Assembly (NCBI GenBank): GCA_910575245.1
Contig: CAJTEN010000001.1
Span: 62,001 to 126,000 of the forward strand
DNA length: 64,000 nt
Source of the DNA: Clostridia bacterium
GTDB lineage: Bacteria; Bacillota; Clostridia; Lachnospirales; Lachnospiraceae
Reading direction: 5' to 3'
A program made the position numbers and the translations under genes. The notes beneath the pieces were generated by a model, which worked only from the letters and a program-made list of their open reading frames with translations, did no database searches and had not been told where the DNA came from. This document shows, piece after piece, positions 7,594-15,806 of the stretch (positions are counted from its first letter, which is position 1; every line of letters starts with the position of its first letter).

Positions 7594-8898
7594 TTATTGT
7601 TTTAGAGTGATAATTGAATGGAAAGTCAGAGTGTCATCATTATAATACATTTGAATATCACCATGATATTTGCGGACAGTTCTTCGGATGCTTTTCAGAC
7701 CAAAACCATGCCTGCGTTTATCTGCTTTATTAGTAGAAAGCATCTTCGATGAATCAGAAAAAGGATTTTTCCTGCTGGAGTTTATAATAGTTATCACAAC
7801 GAATGGCGTTTTGGCTCTTTGGCTTGTGCTGATTTCGATAAAGGATTCCGGAATACCGGATGCTGCTTCAAGGGCATTGTCTAACAGGTTGCAGAACAGG
7901 GAGGTAAGGTCAGAATCTGTAATAAAATCCACTGTCCCGCATCTGATATCAGTATGGAAAGAAATTTTTTGGCGGTCACACTGACGTTTATAACGGCACA
8001 GGATAGCGCTCAGCATTTCGTTGTCACACAAATGGGCGGTTTCCTTCAGGTCTGAGGACAGCATGAGCTGTTTAATATAGGCGCTGATTTTATCAGATTC
8101 CTTTTTGTCATTCAACATGTCAATGGACTGCAAATGTTTTTTGATATCATGGATCAGAATATTCTGATTCTCGCTTTGTGAGAGCAGCATTCCATAGTAT
8201 TCTGCCGCATTTGCTTCCTTTTGAAGCAGTAACTGCATATCCGTAAATTCTATATTCTTTGTTTGATTGTATTGATAGATTCCAAATACAAGGAGATTGG
8301 ATATCAACAGAAAAACGGCTCCCATGGCAACCATCCAGTCAAGTGATTGCGGGAGGGAAACCGATTCGCCGATACTTATAAGCGTAAACATAATAAAAAT
8401 AGAGGTTACAGGGATAAAAACAAAAAGGAAAACAGAACGGTCATACTGCTCCGCATTCTTTTTTTGTTTTTTCATCAGGTGCATCAATATAAAAGTTACA
8501 GCAAAAAATATGAGCTTGCTAAAAACCGAAAACAATAAAAGATGATAAAAGTCCCTGCTATTGTTGAGAAAATGAGGGGCGAACCGCTTGGTAATCCCGT
8601 AAACAATCAGTTCGCTCGTTGTCATAACAGCTGTCAGTATGGAGGCATGAAATACTGCTGTGTACCAGTTTGGACAGCACTGTATAATCAGGAAAATAAA
8701 ATTCAGTAAGAAATATAAAGTGGTATTGAACCATACAGATTCAAACAGTGACACGCCAAACAGGATAAAATAGAAACCGCATAACATAAGCATCTTTTCC
8801 CGGGGCTTGCGCCTGGCAGAAAACAGGTGGGAAGAGTACTGCCAAAGTATCATTGCCTCCACAAGAAAACTGAAAAAATAGCAGATGATATTTTTCAT
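7594..8898 (-). CDS. AgrC-like GHKL sensor histidine kinase
   Basis: A 434-residue membrane sensor kinase. About six hydrophobic segments fill residues 1-210. The dimerisation/phosphoacceptor motif NILIHDIKKHL has H250, and the GHKL ATPase domain shows the N box (CNLLDNALEAA) and a G box (GFGLKSI). This is the architecture of AgrC/quorum-sensing and peptide-sensing HPK10 kinases. ATG 8898 follows TGAGG. The response-regulator gene lies 5 bp upstream in the same operon. No agrB or agrD is present nearby, so the ligand is probably an external peptide or stress signal. The divergent lipoprotein-ABC-2 operon is the likely target. Confidence 0.85.
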   Translation of the reverse strand: MKNIICYFFSFLVEAMILWQYSSHLFSARRKPREKMLMLCGFYFILFGVSLFESVWFNTTLYFLLNFIFLIIQCCPNWYTAVFHASILTAVMTTSELIVYGITKRFAPHFLNNSRDFYHLLLFSVFSKLIFFAVTFILMHLMKKQKKNAEQYDRSVFLFVFIPVTSIFIMFTLISIGESVSLPQSLDWMVAMGAVFLLISNLLVFGIYQYNQTKNIEFTDMQLLLQKEANAAEYYGMLLSQSENQNILIHDIKKHLQSIDMLNDKKESDKISAYIKQLMLSSDLKETAHLCDNEMLSAILCRYKRQCDRQKISFHTDIRCGTVDFITDSDLTSLFCNLLDNALEAASGIPESFIEISTSQRAKTPFVVITIINSSRKNPFSDSSKMLSTNKADKRRHGFGLKSIRRTVRKYHGDIQMYYNDDTLTFHSIITLKQ

Positions 8899-8903
8899 TT
8901 GAT

Positions 8904-9608
8904 TTACCTCATGCTTTCCAAATAAAGGAGATAGGCTTCTTTAAATAAGCTGTATTTTCTTTTGGTCAGGTAAGCAGACAGCCCGGCAGTCATATAAATA
9001 AGATTGCGGTCAAAATTCGTGACATGTTCAAAATTGATAATGAAACTGCGGTGTGTCTGGAAAAAAAGGTTTTTGGGGAGAAGCTCCAGCCAATACTGCA
9101 TATTGTGGACAGATTCAAAATCACACAGGGTTGTATGCACCGTTACTTTTCTGCCCTGTGCTTCTACCGCTATGACTGAAGATGCCGGAAGGGTATGCAC
9201 ACCCTGTTTTGTTTCGATTGGAAGATTGATGGCCATGGTGGTATATAAATCAATGGCGTCTTTCATGTTACGAAAAAACCGGTGGATATCCAAGGGTTTT
9301 GACAGGTAACGGAATACATGGAAGCGCATGGCATCATCCAGATATTGGGAGTAAGAGGTAACAACAAAAATAATAATGTTGTCATTTGCCCTTTTTAATT
9401 CATTGCCGACATAGATGCCGTTGATTCCCGGCATCTCAATATCAAGGAAAAGGATATCTTTTTCCCCGGTGTCTGCAAGCAGCGATTCACCGTCAGAAAA
9501 GCAGGTGATTTCGGGACATTTTAAACTGATGTTTTTAAAAAAGTTCCTGATATATTTTTGAAGCTGTTCAACTACAAGCGAATCATCGTCACAAATGAGT
9601 ATTCGCAT
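8904..9608 (-). CDS. LytTR-family response regulator (AgrA-like)
   Basis: A 234-residue protein. Residues 1-120 form a receiver domain with acidic pocket CDDD at 6-9 and phosphoacceptor D56 in LFLDIEMPG. The C-terminal about 100 residues form a LytTR DNA-binding domain (VIAVEAQGRKVTVHT, QTHRSFIINFEHV). The start at 9608 is preferred because AGAGGTG lies at the right distance; a longer frame starting 18 bp upstream has no ribosome site. First gene of the two-gene operon with the AgrC-like kinase. Binds DNA as a dimer on tandem sites in known relatives; the divergent 9.6-9.9 kb region is the obvious place. Confidence 0.88.
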   Translation of the reverse strand: MRILICDDDSLVVEQLQKYIRNFFKNISLKCPEITCFSDGESLLADTGEKDILFLDIEMPGINGIYVGNELKRANDNIIIFVVTSYSQYLDDAMRFHVFRYLSKPLDIHRFFRNMKDAIDLYTTMAINLPIETKQGVHTLPASSVIAVEAQGRKVTVHTTLCDFESVHNMQYWLELLPKNLFFQTHRSFIINFEHVTNFDRNLIYMTAGLSAYLTKRKYSLFKEAYLLYLESMR

Positions 9609-9654
9609 TTTCGCACCTCTTTTCATTACATTTGCTATATATAAATTCTTTTAC

Positions 9655-9683
9655 ATTATACTATAAAGGATAAGAGAATACAA
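9655..9683 (-). promoter_or_regulatory. Promoter of the AgrAC-like operon
   Basis: On the minus strand TTGTAT (9683-9678) and a perfect TATAAT (9660-9655) with a 17-bp spacer lie 47 bp before the response regulator start. Confidence 0.65.
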
Positions 9684-9808
9684 AAAAATTGCATGAAAAG
9701 GCATTTTTTAGAGGATTTTGGGGTTTGGAAAAAGAATCAGGAAGGTTAGGGTGAATATTGGAAGAATGACCAAATAGAGACAAAACATGTCGTTTGGTGC
9801 AGAAAGGG

Positions 9809-9836
9809 TTGAAGTTATGACAGAGACATGGATAAT
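9809..9836 (+). promoter_or_regulatory. Candidate promoter of lipoprotein/ABC-2 operon
   Basis: TTGAAG (9809-9814) and GATAAT (9831-9836), spacer 16 bp. Just upstream, ACCAAA and TTTGGT form a widely spaced inverted pair that could be part of a regulator site. The -35 is imperfect, as expected for an activator-dependent promoter. Confidence 0.45.
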
Positions 9837-9892
9837 GAGAGTTGTCATTGACTTCAACAGAATTTTAAGGAAAAAGGAGTATGGTTATTGCT

Positions 9893-11065
9893 ATGAAAAA
9901 GAACATTTCAAAAAAGATGTTTGCATTGTCTGTGCTTATGTCCGCCGGTATTCTGATGACTGGCTGTTCCGGTACGGCAGCAGAACCCTCTGAGAGCACA
10001 CCGGCCGGAAGCTGCACAGAGGAGGCGCAGGAGAATGCCTGGAGTGCAGGAGGGGCGGAATCCGGAACAAACCATATCAGCGAGAAGTTGTCCGATCAGC
10101 TGGTTATTGACGCGGAGGTGGTTTTGCCGAAAGAGCAGGGATACAGCGTGTATGCGTTGACAGAGAAAGCGTTTCCGAGAGAAGAGTTGGATGTTTTTTC
10201 CGGAATGTCGGAAGCAGTCGTAACGGATCACCCGGAATGGACGGGAGCTTATTCCGCAGAAACGAAAGAGGGCGGATACTTTAGTACGGATCCCCTGGGT
10301 AATTTTACATATGCCAGGGACGAGGAAAGGGACGATTACATTGTATCTCTGGTGGAATCCGCATATTATAATGCCGGCAGTTGTTCTTTCCGGAAGGAAG
10401 AAATACAGGATTTGTCCTTTCTGAACGCAGAGGAAGCCGTTCAGATGGGAAAGGAAAAGGTGAAAGAACTGACAGGACAGGATTCGGAGGTTCTTGCTGC
10501 TTATGCCCTAAATCAAAAAGAACTAACGGAGTTGGATGAGAAGTACAGACAGACGCAGAACTACCAGGAAGATGCACAGAGAGGAAAAACAGCCACGGTC
10601 GATGACTGGTCGGACGCAGATGAGATGTACTATATGGAGTATGAACTGACGAAGGAAGGTCTGCCAATCTACAGCGGCATCAATGAGCCGGGCATATCCA
10701 TGGCGGTGGAAACCTATTGGACGGCTGAAAGCCGGATTACGATGTTGCTTGATCAGGATGGGATTCGCTATATAGCCGTTAGGGGTGGATTTTTTGATGC
10801 CAGCCCGGAAGCAGAGGCGCAGACAATTATTTCAGCGGAGGCAGCGCTGGAAGCGGTAAAGGAAATTTATGAGAATACCATATTGGACTCGCAGGTTACA
10901 ATCTCCCGGATATGGCTGGAGTATGTTGTTGTACCGGACTGGAAAGAGACGGAACAGTATAAGCTGGCGCCTTATTGGTGTGTGCAGATAGATTCGCCTT
11001 CGGGAAACAGCAGCGCCGAGCGAATCAATGCGATAACGGGAGGGAATCTGGCCTATGGAGAATAA
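9893..11065 (+). CDS. Secreted lipoprotein of a peptide-responsive ABC operon
   Basis: A 390-residue protein with a lipoprotein signal: KKNISKK charged start, hydrophobic core, lipobox LMTGC with the lipidated cysteine near residue 26. The mature part is acidic with a Ser/Thr/Glu-rich linker, then a mixed alpha/beta region without a family I recognise. ATG 9893 is preferred; an ATG at 9881 follows the AAGGAG only 1 bp away, which is too close. It overlaps the permease gene by 11 bp, so it is part of the ABC-2 operon and probably works with it on the outer face of the membrane, for example as a substrate-binding or immunity lipoprotein. Confidence 0.75.
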   Translation: MKKNISKKMFALSVLMSAGILMTGCSGTAAEPSESTPAGSCTEEAQENAWSAGGAESGTNHISEKLSDQLVIDAEVVLPKEQGYSVYALTEKAFPREELDVFSGMSEAVVTDHPEWTGAYSAETKEGGYFSTDPLGNFTYARDEERDDYIVSLVESAYYNAGSCSFRKEEIQDLSFLNAEEAVQMGKEKVKELTGQDSEVLAAYALNQKELTELDEKYRQTQNYQEDAQRGKTATVDDWSDADEMYYMEYELTKEGLPIYSGINEPGISMAVETYWTAESRITMLLDQDGIRYIAVRGGFFDASPEAEAQTIISAEAALEAVKEIYENTILDSQVTISRIWLEYVVVPDWKETEQYKLAPYWCVQIDSPSGNSSAERINAITGGNLAYGE

Positions 11066-11864
11066 CAGGGTATTGCCCCGCCTGCTTGGTGCCGAATTTA
11101 AGAGAAGTCTGACAGTGAGATTTTTTCTTGTGCCGGTTGGTGTTGTGCTGTGTATCTGCCTGGACACCTGGAACCAAATACCATTTATGTGGACCTCCCC
11201 TGAGACTGTGGATGTATACTATTATTGGTGTAATTCTTTTATATTTGGCGGCTTTTATGGTATCTATGTGGTTCCAATGCTGGCGGCGCTTCCCTATGCA
11301 GTAAGTTTTTGTGAGGAATACAATACGAATATGCTGAGGATGCTGCTTATGAAAACAGGGAAGAAGAAATACTGCATGTCCAAGGTGCTTACAACGTTCC
11401 TCTCAGGAGCTCTTCCGGTATCGGCAGGTGGGATTGCCTTTATCCTTTTGGCAAATTCTTTTATTCAGTTGTTTCATCGAGCCAGATTGCCGGAGACAGA
11501 AGCTTTTCCTTTTTATGAATTTTTGTTGCAGGGTAATGTTGCCGGTTATTTTACAGCGGTTATCTTCCTTTTGTTCTTGACCGGAGGGTTATGGGCAACG
11601 GCAGCTTTGCTGGTATCGTCATATTTCCCTAATATCTATGTGACGGCGGCCTCTCCTTTGATTCTGTCCTTTTTGACAGGTCGGGCTTATTTTGTTTTGA
11701 AGATTCCTGTTGGACTCCGGTTGGATTTATGGCTGCAGGGCAGAAGCTCCGTCGGTACGGATCGGCTCACCATTTTGTGTTCTGCGTTGGTGGTGTTGGG
11801 ACTGACTGTGGGATTTGGCGTCCTGTTTTACCGGAAGCTGAAAGGGAGGGTGAAGAATGAGTAA
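11055..11864 (+). CDS. ABC-2 type transporter permease
   Basis: A 269-residue integral membrane protein with about six hydrophobic segments and the typical ABC-2 layout (charged N-terminus, first segment FFLVPVGVVLCICL, paired segments in the second half). Short cytoplasmic loops contain KKKYCMSK. It overlaps the lipoprotein gene by 11 bp and the next permease gene by 8 bp, so translation is coupled. Together with the split permease and the ATPase at 14388 it would form an exporter; peptide or peptide-antibiotic export is inferred from the neighbouring systems. Confidence 0.72.
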   Translation: MENNRVLPRLLGAEFKRSLTVRFFLVPVGVVLCICLDTWNQIPFMWTSPETVDVYYYWCNSFIFGGFYGIYVVPMLAALPYAVSFCEEYNTNMLRMLLMKTGKKKYCMSKVLTTFLSGALPVSAGGIAFILLANSFIQLFHRARLPETEAFPFYEFLLQGNVAGYFTAVIFLLFLTGGLWATAALLVSSYFPNIYVTAASPLILSFLTGRAYFVLKIPVGLRLDLWLQGRSSVGTDRLTILCSALVVLGLTVGFGVLFYRKLKGRVKNE

Positions 11865-12483
11865 GGGAGTTCGGGTATTTTGCTTTCAGCTAAAGCAGGA
11901 ATTAGTGCAAGTCAGGGTGCTGATTCTGTTCATGATTCTTGCTGTGTTTATCTATTCCTATCTGGAGCCGGTGGCTGATCTGGCGCAGGCGGCCTCAGAG
12001 AAAGTGAGTCCGTGGGCTTTTCCACATCTGATAAATGATTATATCTGCCAGATGGTTTTTCTGGTGAGTGCGGTTTTTCTGTTTAGCACAGCGCCCTTTG
12101 AAGGGAAGGCTCATTACTATATTATTCAACGTTCCGGGAGATTTTCATGGCAGTTGGGTAATGTACTGTATATTCTGGCATCTTCATTTTTGTTTGTGGG
12201 GGTTATATGGGTGTTTAGTGTTATCAGCCTGCTTTCACAAACCAGGTTTAGCGGCGACTGGGGAATCATCTGGGGGACGCTGGCAAGGACAAACGCGGGG
12301 AATCAGTATGGTGTACCGTTTACGGTGTTTGCTTATATTGTCGGTGTATTTTCGCCTGTGGAGGCGACTGCAATCAGCTTCCTGCTTGAGTGGGCGTGCG
12401 TTGCATGGATGGGGCTGGTGGTCTATTTGTTCAATTACATCACAAAAAAGATGACAGGGATATTGGCAATGTCATTTAGATAA
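11857..12483 (+). pseudogene. 5' part of second ABC-2 permease, split by an IS
   Basis: Reading continues as native permease to about 12466 and then runs ten bases into the IS end, terminating at 12483 with an artificial Ala-Met-Ser-Phe-Arg tail. Removing the IS and one copy of the 10-bp target duplication joins this part in frame to the segment at 14156-14391 and restores a 281-residue membrane protein. The visible part has five or six hydrophobic segments. Translation is coupled to the upstream permease (GGGAGGGTGAAGA then ATG). The truncated product lacks its last about 75 residues and is probably non-functional. Confidence 0.85.
12457..12466 (+). repeat. Target-site duplication, left copy
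   Basis: GGGATATTGG directly precedes the left IS end and is repeated directly after the right end (14146-14155). A 10-bp duplication is in the range known for IS4-family elements. Confidence 0.9.
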
Positions 12484-12512
12484 GGATAACATTGCAGTTA
12501 GGATTCTTTTTA

Positions 12513-12546
12513 CAGCGAGTAAACATTTTGTTTATTCGCTGTTTTT
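12513..12546 (+). terminator. Terminator inside the IS left end
   Basis: CAGCGAGTAAAC (12513-12524) pairs with GTTTATTCGCTG (12530-12541) with one wobble, followed by TTTTT. It faces the incoming permease operon transcript, so the insertion should be strongly polar on the downstream ABC ATPase. Confidence 0.7.
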
Positions 12547-12637
12547 CTATATCCAAAAGCATTCAACGTAATAAATTTGTACGACAAACAGACAGATGCT
12601 TTCATCTGCCTTAAAAATGGTATATACTAATACTCGA

Positions 12638-13951
12638 TTAAGCTGCTCTATATAGAAAGCTTATCGCTGACTGGGATTTGACTTTGCGAGGGTCTGTTCT
12701 CCCAGAACGTACAGGAAGAAGCTCATGTCCGATTAGATACTCTACATCGGGTGGGGCTTTTTCTTTTTTTATTGATAGAAAGTGACAGCAAATTCGCATT
12801 GCACGGGTATAATTCAGCTGATATATATGTTTGCAGCCAGCTTTTTGCTTGACAACAACATTAGTCGCTATAATCTCACAGAAATTATACAGAGTCATTC
12901 TTGACCATATTTCCTGCACAATATATTCTGGTTTCTTTGCATGAAACCGCGTTAATCCTAATGCATATTTTAACTCGCGAAAAGAGGTTTCTATTCCCCA
13001 GCGTTTCGCATATAACTGTTTGATTTCATCAGAACTAAATTTTTCCTGTGGCAGATTTGTAATAATACATTCATAAGAGTCTTGTGAGATTGGAAAACGC
13101 ACCACTCTCATTTTTATTTCGTAAAACTTATTAGAATGCAGGTCAAGATAATCAAAAGGTGTTTTCTTCATAATTATTCTGTATTTTTGGGGATTTGCTT
13201 TTACTTCATCTGTCTGCTTTTTTGTGAGGGTAAGATTAACCCATTCGTCAAATTCATCACTCTCTGGCAGCATTGTCAGCCCCGAAGCTATTCCATTACT
13301 TGTTACATCTTTGACGCGTATTAAGTAATACATTCCTTTGTGTTCCGCATGAGCAAATATATTATAGTTCTCATAACCTCTGTCTGCGATAAAAATAGCA
13401 GTTTGACCACTGTATCTGTCAATCAGTTCACACATAGCACTATTTTCATTTTTCAATCGGGCAGGCTGGATAACTGCATCTGTGTATCTTCTGCTGCATA
13501 AATCATAAAAAGCGTTTAAATGCAGTTGGTTGGAGCCTTTTCTGTCAGGAAGCGGTTGAAAATAGGTTGTTTCATCTTTGGGATTGTTGGCAATGCATAA
13601 ATCCGAACCATCACAGGCAATTAATCTAAGCCCTTTATATGCAGCATTATCATTAAAAGATTTAGTGAATTCCTGAAATAAGAATTCAAATGCTTCTGGC
13701 AGTATCTGTGCCCTGCGCTGGTTAAATGCTGAATTCGATGGCGTGGAACTGTCAAAATCAAAATATTCCAAAAGTTCATCTCTTAATGCTTTGCCTTCCA
13801 TTGTAAGCATAAACTTCATTATCTCTTCAAATGACCATTTCTTTTTACGTGAAAAATCCGTTTCTGGATTCTTTGTAAACAGCCAACGGTAAGAATCCAT
13901 TTCTGTAATAATGGATAATAGTTTTTGTTTTACCTCTGTAGAATAACTCAT
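12638..13951 (-). CDS. IS4-family DDE transposase
   Basis: A 437-residue transposase. The DDE catalytic residues appear as ACDGSD, FIADRGYENY and the YREK motif YAKRWGIETSFRELK, in which the spacing Y-2-R-3-E-6-K is exactly that of the IS4 family. The start MSYSTEV at 13951 is chosen because GGAGG lies 8 bp upstream; a longer in-frame start lies beyond a strong hairpin and has no ribosome site. Length (about 440) and intact motifs indicate that the gene is functional. Confidence 0.92.
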   Translation of the reverse strand: MSYSTEVKQKLLSIITEMDSYRWLFTKNPETDFSRKKKWSFEEIMKFMLTMEGKALRDELLEYFDFDSSTPSNSAFNQRRAQILPEAFEFLFQEFTKSFNDNAAYKGLRLIACDGSDLCIANNPKDETTYFQPLPDRKGSNQLHLNAFYDLCSRRYTDAVIQPARLKNENSAMCELIDRYSGQTAIFIADRGYENYNIFAHAEHKGMYYLIRVKDVTSNGIASGLTMLPESDEFDEWVNLTLTKKQTDEVKANPQKYRIIMKKTPFDYLDLHSNKFYEIKMRVVRFPISQDSYECIITNLPQEKFSSDEIKQLYAKRWGIETSFRELKYALGLTRFHAKKPEYIVQEIWSRMTLYNFCEIIATNVVVKQKAGCKHIYQLNYTRAMRICCHFLSIKKEKAPPDVEYLIGHELLPVRSGRTDPRKVKSQSAISFLYRAA

Positions 13952-13993
13952 TGTGTAATCCTCCCTGCAATCAAGATAGTTCTTAATTACAAG

Positions 13994-14035
13994 GGCCGCT
14001 CTGACTATCTTTCTTTTTAGATAGTCAGAGCGGCC
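13994..14035 (-). other. Long perfect hairpin upstream of the transposase gene
   Basis: GGCCGCTCTGACTATCT (13994-14010) and its exact complement (14019-14035) form a 17-bp stem with an 8-nt loop. There is no T-run on either strand. In IS4-family elements comparable structures sequester the transposase start when transcription enters from outside, limiting impinging expression; this role is inferred from position. Confidence 0.6.
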
Positions 14036-14145
14036 ACACATTTGGTTCATCCTGTCAAGTGATTTATGAAATAATACAAAAAAAGAACAGGGTACATATT
14101 TCTACATACACTGTTCTTTGAATCGTCCTTATCTAAATGACATTG

Positions 14146-14391
14146 GGGATATTGGTGGCATCTTTTTTTGTATTTCTGGATGTAATGATCTACAATTCAT
14201 GGACACCAAAGGCGTACCTTTTCTCGCCGGTGACGTTGGCACAATTGAAGGTGATGTCAGGGAACAACCTGTCTTATGGCGTATCTTTGGAATATGCGGT
14301 GGTGTTCTTTGCAGTGACAATCACGCTTTTTATTGTGATTTGCCTGGGGTCGGGAACTAAAAAAATAAAGAAATGGGGACAGCAAAAATGA
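14146..14391 (+). pseudogene. 3' part of the split ABC-2 permease
   Basis: From the right target duplication (14146-14155) the frame gives GILVASFFVFLDVMI and a final hydrophobic helix, ending KKWGQQK. With the IS excised it is the last about 78 residues of the permease that begins at 11857. Its stop overlaps the ATPase start by ATGA, proof that these three genes formed one operon before the insertion. Confidence 0.85.
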
Positions 14392-15032
14392 ATGGCAGAA
14401 GGATTATCTTTAAAAATGTCTCTAAGACAATAGAGGAGCAGACGGTATTGAAGGACATTAATCTGGAGATACCAGAGCGGGGGATTTATGGGATTGTGGG
14501 AAGGAACGGTTCTGGGAAGACGGTGCTGATCAAGTGCCTCTGCGGGTTTATGTCTGTCACGGAAGGTGAGATATGGGTCGGAGAAAAACAGGTCGGGCGA
14601 GATGTGGAATTTGTCGAGGATATTGGCTTCATCATCGAGACACCAGGATTTTTGCCCAGAGAATCCGGATATCGGAATTTAAAATATCTTGCCTCCATCC
14701 GAAATGTGGCTGGAAAGGAGCGGATCAGGGAGTGCATCACCATGGTTGGTCTTGACCCTGACGATAAGAAATGGGTTGGGAAATATTCCCTGGGGATGCG
14801 CCAGCGGCTGGGTATTGCACAGGCTATCATGGAAAATCCCAGTCTGATTATCCTTGACGAGCCCATGAATGGACTGGATAATCACGGCGTGGAAGAGATA
14901 CGAAAACTTCTGCTTGGGCTGAAAGAGGAGGGAAAGCTAATCCTCATCATCAGTCATAACTGGGAGGACATCAGGCTGCTCTGTGATAGGGTGTATGAGA
15001 TGGATATGGGAGTGCTGACACAAATAAAGTAA
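14388..15032 (+). CDS. ABC transporter ATP-binding protein of the ABC-2 exporter
   Basis: A 214-residue nucleotide-binding subunit: Walker A GRNGSGKT, Q-loop region, signature YSLGMRQR, Walker B LIILDEP, and the H-loop ISHN. The ATG at 14388 overlaps the permease stop (ATGA); an in-frame ATG 15 bp upstream has no ribosome site. The signature form SLGMRQR is common in bacitracin- and lantibiotic-export ATPases. The only visible route of transcription was from the lipoprotein promoter, now blocked by the IS, so expression may be lost or may depend on IS-derived read-out. Confidence 0.88.
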   Translation: MNGRRIIFKNVSKTIEEQTVLKDINLEIPERGIYGIVGRNGSGKTVLIKCLCGFMSVTEGEIWVGEKQVGRDVEFVEDIGFIIETPGFLPRESGYRNLKYLASIRNVAGKERIRECITMVGLDPDDKKWVGKYSLGMRQRLGIAQAIMENPSLIILDEPMNGLDNHGVEEIRKLLLGLKEEGKLILIISHNWEDIRLLCDRVYEMDMGVLTQIK

Positions 15033-15052
15033 AATATGATATAATTTTTTCT

Positions 15053-15085
15053 TGTGAGATTTTCGTAACATTTCAATGATACTAT
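15053..15085 (+). promoter_or_regulatory. Autoregulatory promoter of the OmpR-type system (box A)
   Basis: Repeats TGTGAGA (15053-15059) and CGTAACA (15064-15070) start 11 bp apart, and the -10 hexamer TACTAT begins 16 bp after the second repeat start (15080). The same geometry occurs at 20233, 22391 and 28435. It lies 38 bp before the response regulator start. Confidence 0.65.
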
Positions 15086-15122
15086 CCATGATAGAAGAAT
15101 AGAACTGGAAGGATGTGAACGT

Positions 15123-15806
15123 ATGCGGCTCTTAGTGGTGGAGGATGACCGGCTTTTGAACAATACACTGTGCTACAATCTTTCTGCGTCCGGCTATACT
15201 GTAGATTCCGCTGTGACAAGTGCGGAGGCGGTTCGTTTCTTTGAAGCGCAGGACTATGACCTGATTGTGCTGGATGTGAACCTGCCGGATGGAAACGGGT
15301 TTGATTTCTGCGAACAGATCAAGGAGCGCCGCCCTGATACTGCTGTGATTTTTCTGACGGCAAATGACATGGAAAGCGATATGCTGAAAGGGTTTGAGCT
15401 GGGCGCGGATGATTATGTAACAAAACCCTTTCCCATCAGTGTATTCCGTAAAAAGATATCGGCTCTGCTTGGCCGCATCCAAAAGCAGACAGGCGGCGAC
15501 TGCTATGCGGACGGTACGCTGTCCATCAATTTCTCGGAGCTGACCGCAGAACTGTCCGGGGAGTCAATTACGTTTACGCCGCTAGAATATAGACTGCTGA
15601 AAGTGCTGGTGAGAAATCCCAAAATCGTTTTGACCCGTCAGATGCTTCTTGAAAAGCTGTGGGATGCGGACGAAAATTTTGTGGATGAACACACTCTGAC
15701 GGTTACGATCAGCCGCATCCGGGGTAAAATTGAAGTGGACGGCCTGCAATATATCAAAACAGTTTACGGCATGGGCTATATGTGGATTGGAGGGCTGAAA
15801 AAGTGA
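15123..15806 (+). CDS. OmpR-family response regulator (BceR-like)
   Basis: A 227-residue two-domain regulator. The receiver domain has the acidic pair ED at 7-8, phosphoacceptor D51 (LIVLDVNLPDGNGF) and the switch lysine in DDYVTKPF. The C-terminal winged helix ends with IKTVYGMGYMW, the usual OmpR hallmark. Closest in style to BceR/antimicrobial-peptide regulators. ATG 15123 follows GAAGGATG. It is coupled to the kinase gene by a GTGA overlap. The upstream box A suggests autoregulation; boxes B and C nearby are candidate further targets. Confidence 0.9.
   Translation: MRLLVVEDDRLLNNTLCYNLSASGYTVDSAVTSAEAVRFFEAQDYDLIVLDVNLPDGNGFDFCEQIKERRPDTAVIFLTANDMESDMLKGFELGADDYVTKPFPISVFRKKISALLGRIQKQTGGDCYADGTLSINFSELTAELSGESITFTPLEYRLLKVLVRNPKIVLTRQMLLEKLWDADENFVDEHTLTVTISRIRGKIEVDGLQYIKTVYGMGYMWIGGLKK

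Larger units (their letters stand above)
12467..14145 (-). mobile_element. IS4-family insertion sequence (1679 bp)
   Basis: The element is bounded by perfect 20-bp terminal inverted repeats, CAATGTCATTTAGATAAGGA at 12467-12486 and its complement at 14126-14145, and by a 10-bp direct target duplication. It carries one transposase gene on the minus strand. The perfect ends and identical duplications indicate a recent insertion. It interrupts an ABC-2 permease gene and is oriented opposite to it. Confidence 0.93.

Noticed and set aside
7594..9880. A full agr quorum-sensing locus
   Set aside because: Kinase and regulator are AgrC/A-like, but no AgrB-type protease and no AgrD-type peptide gene could be found within several kilobases.
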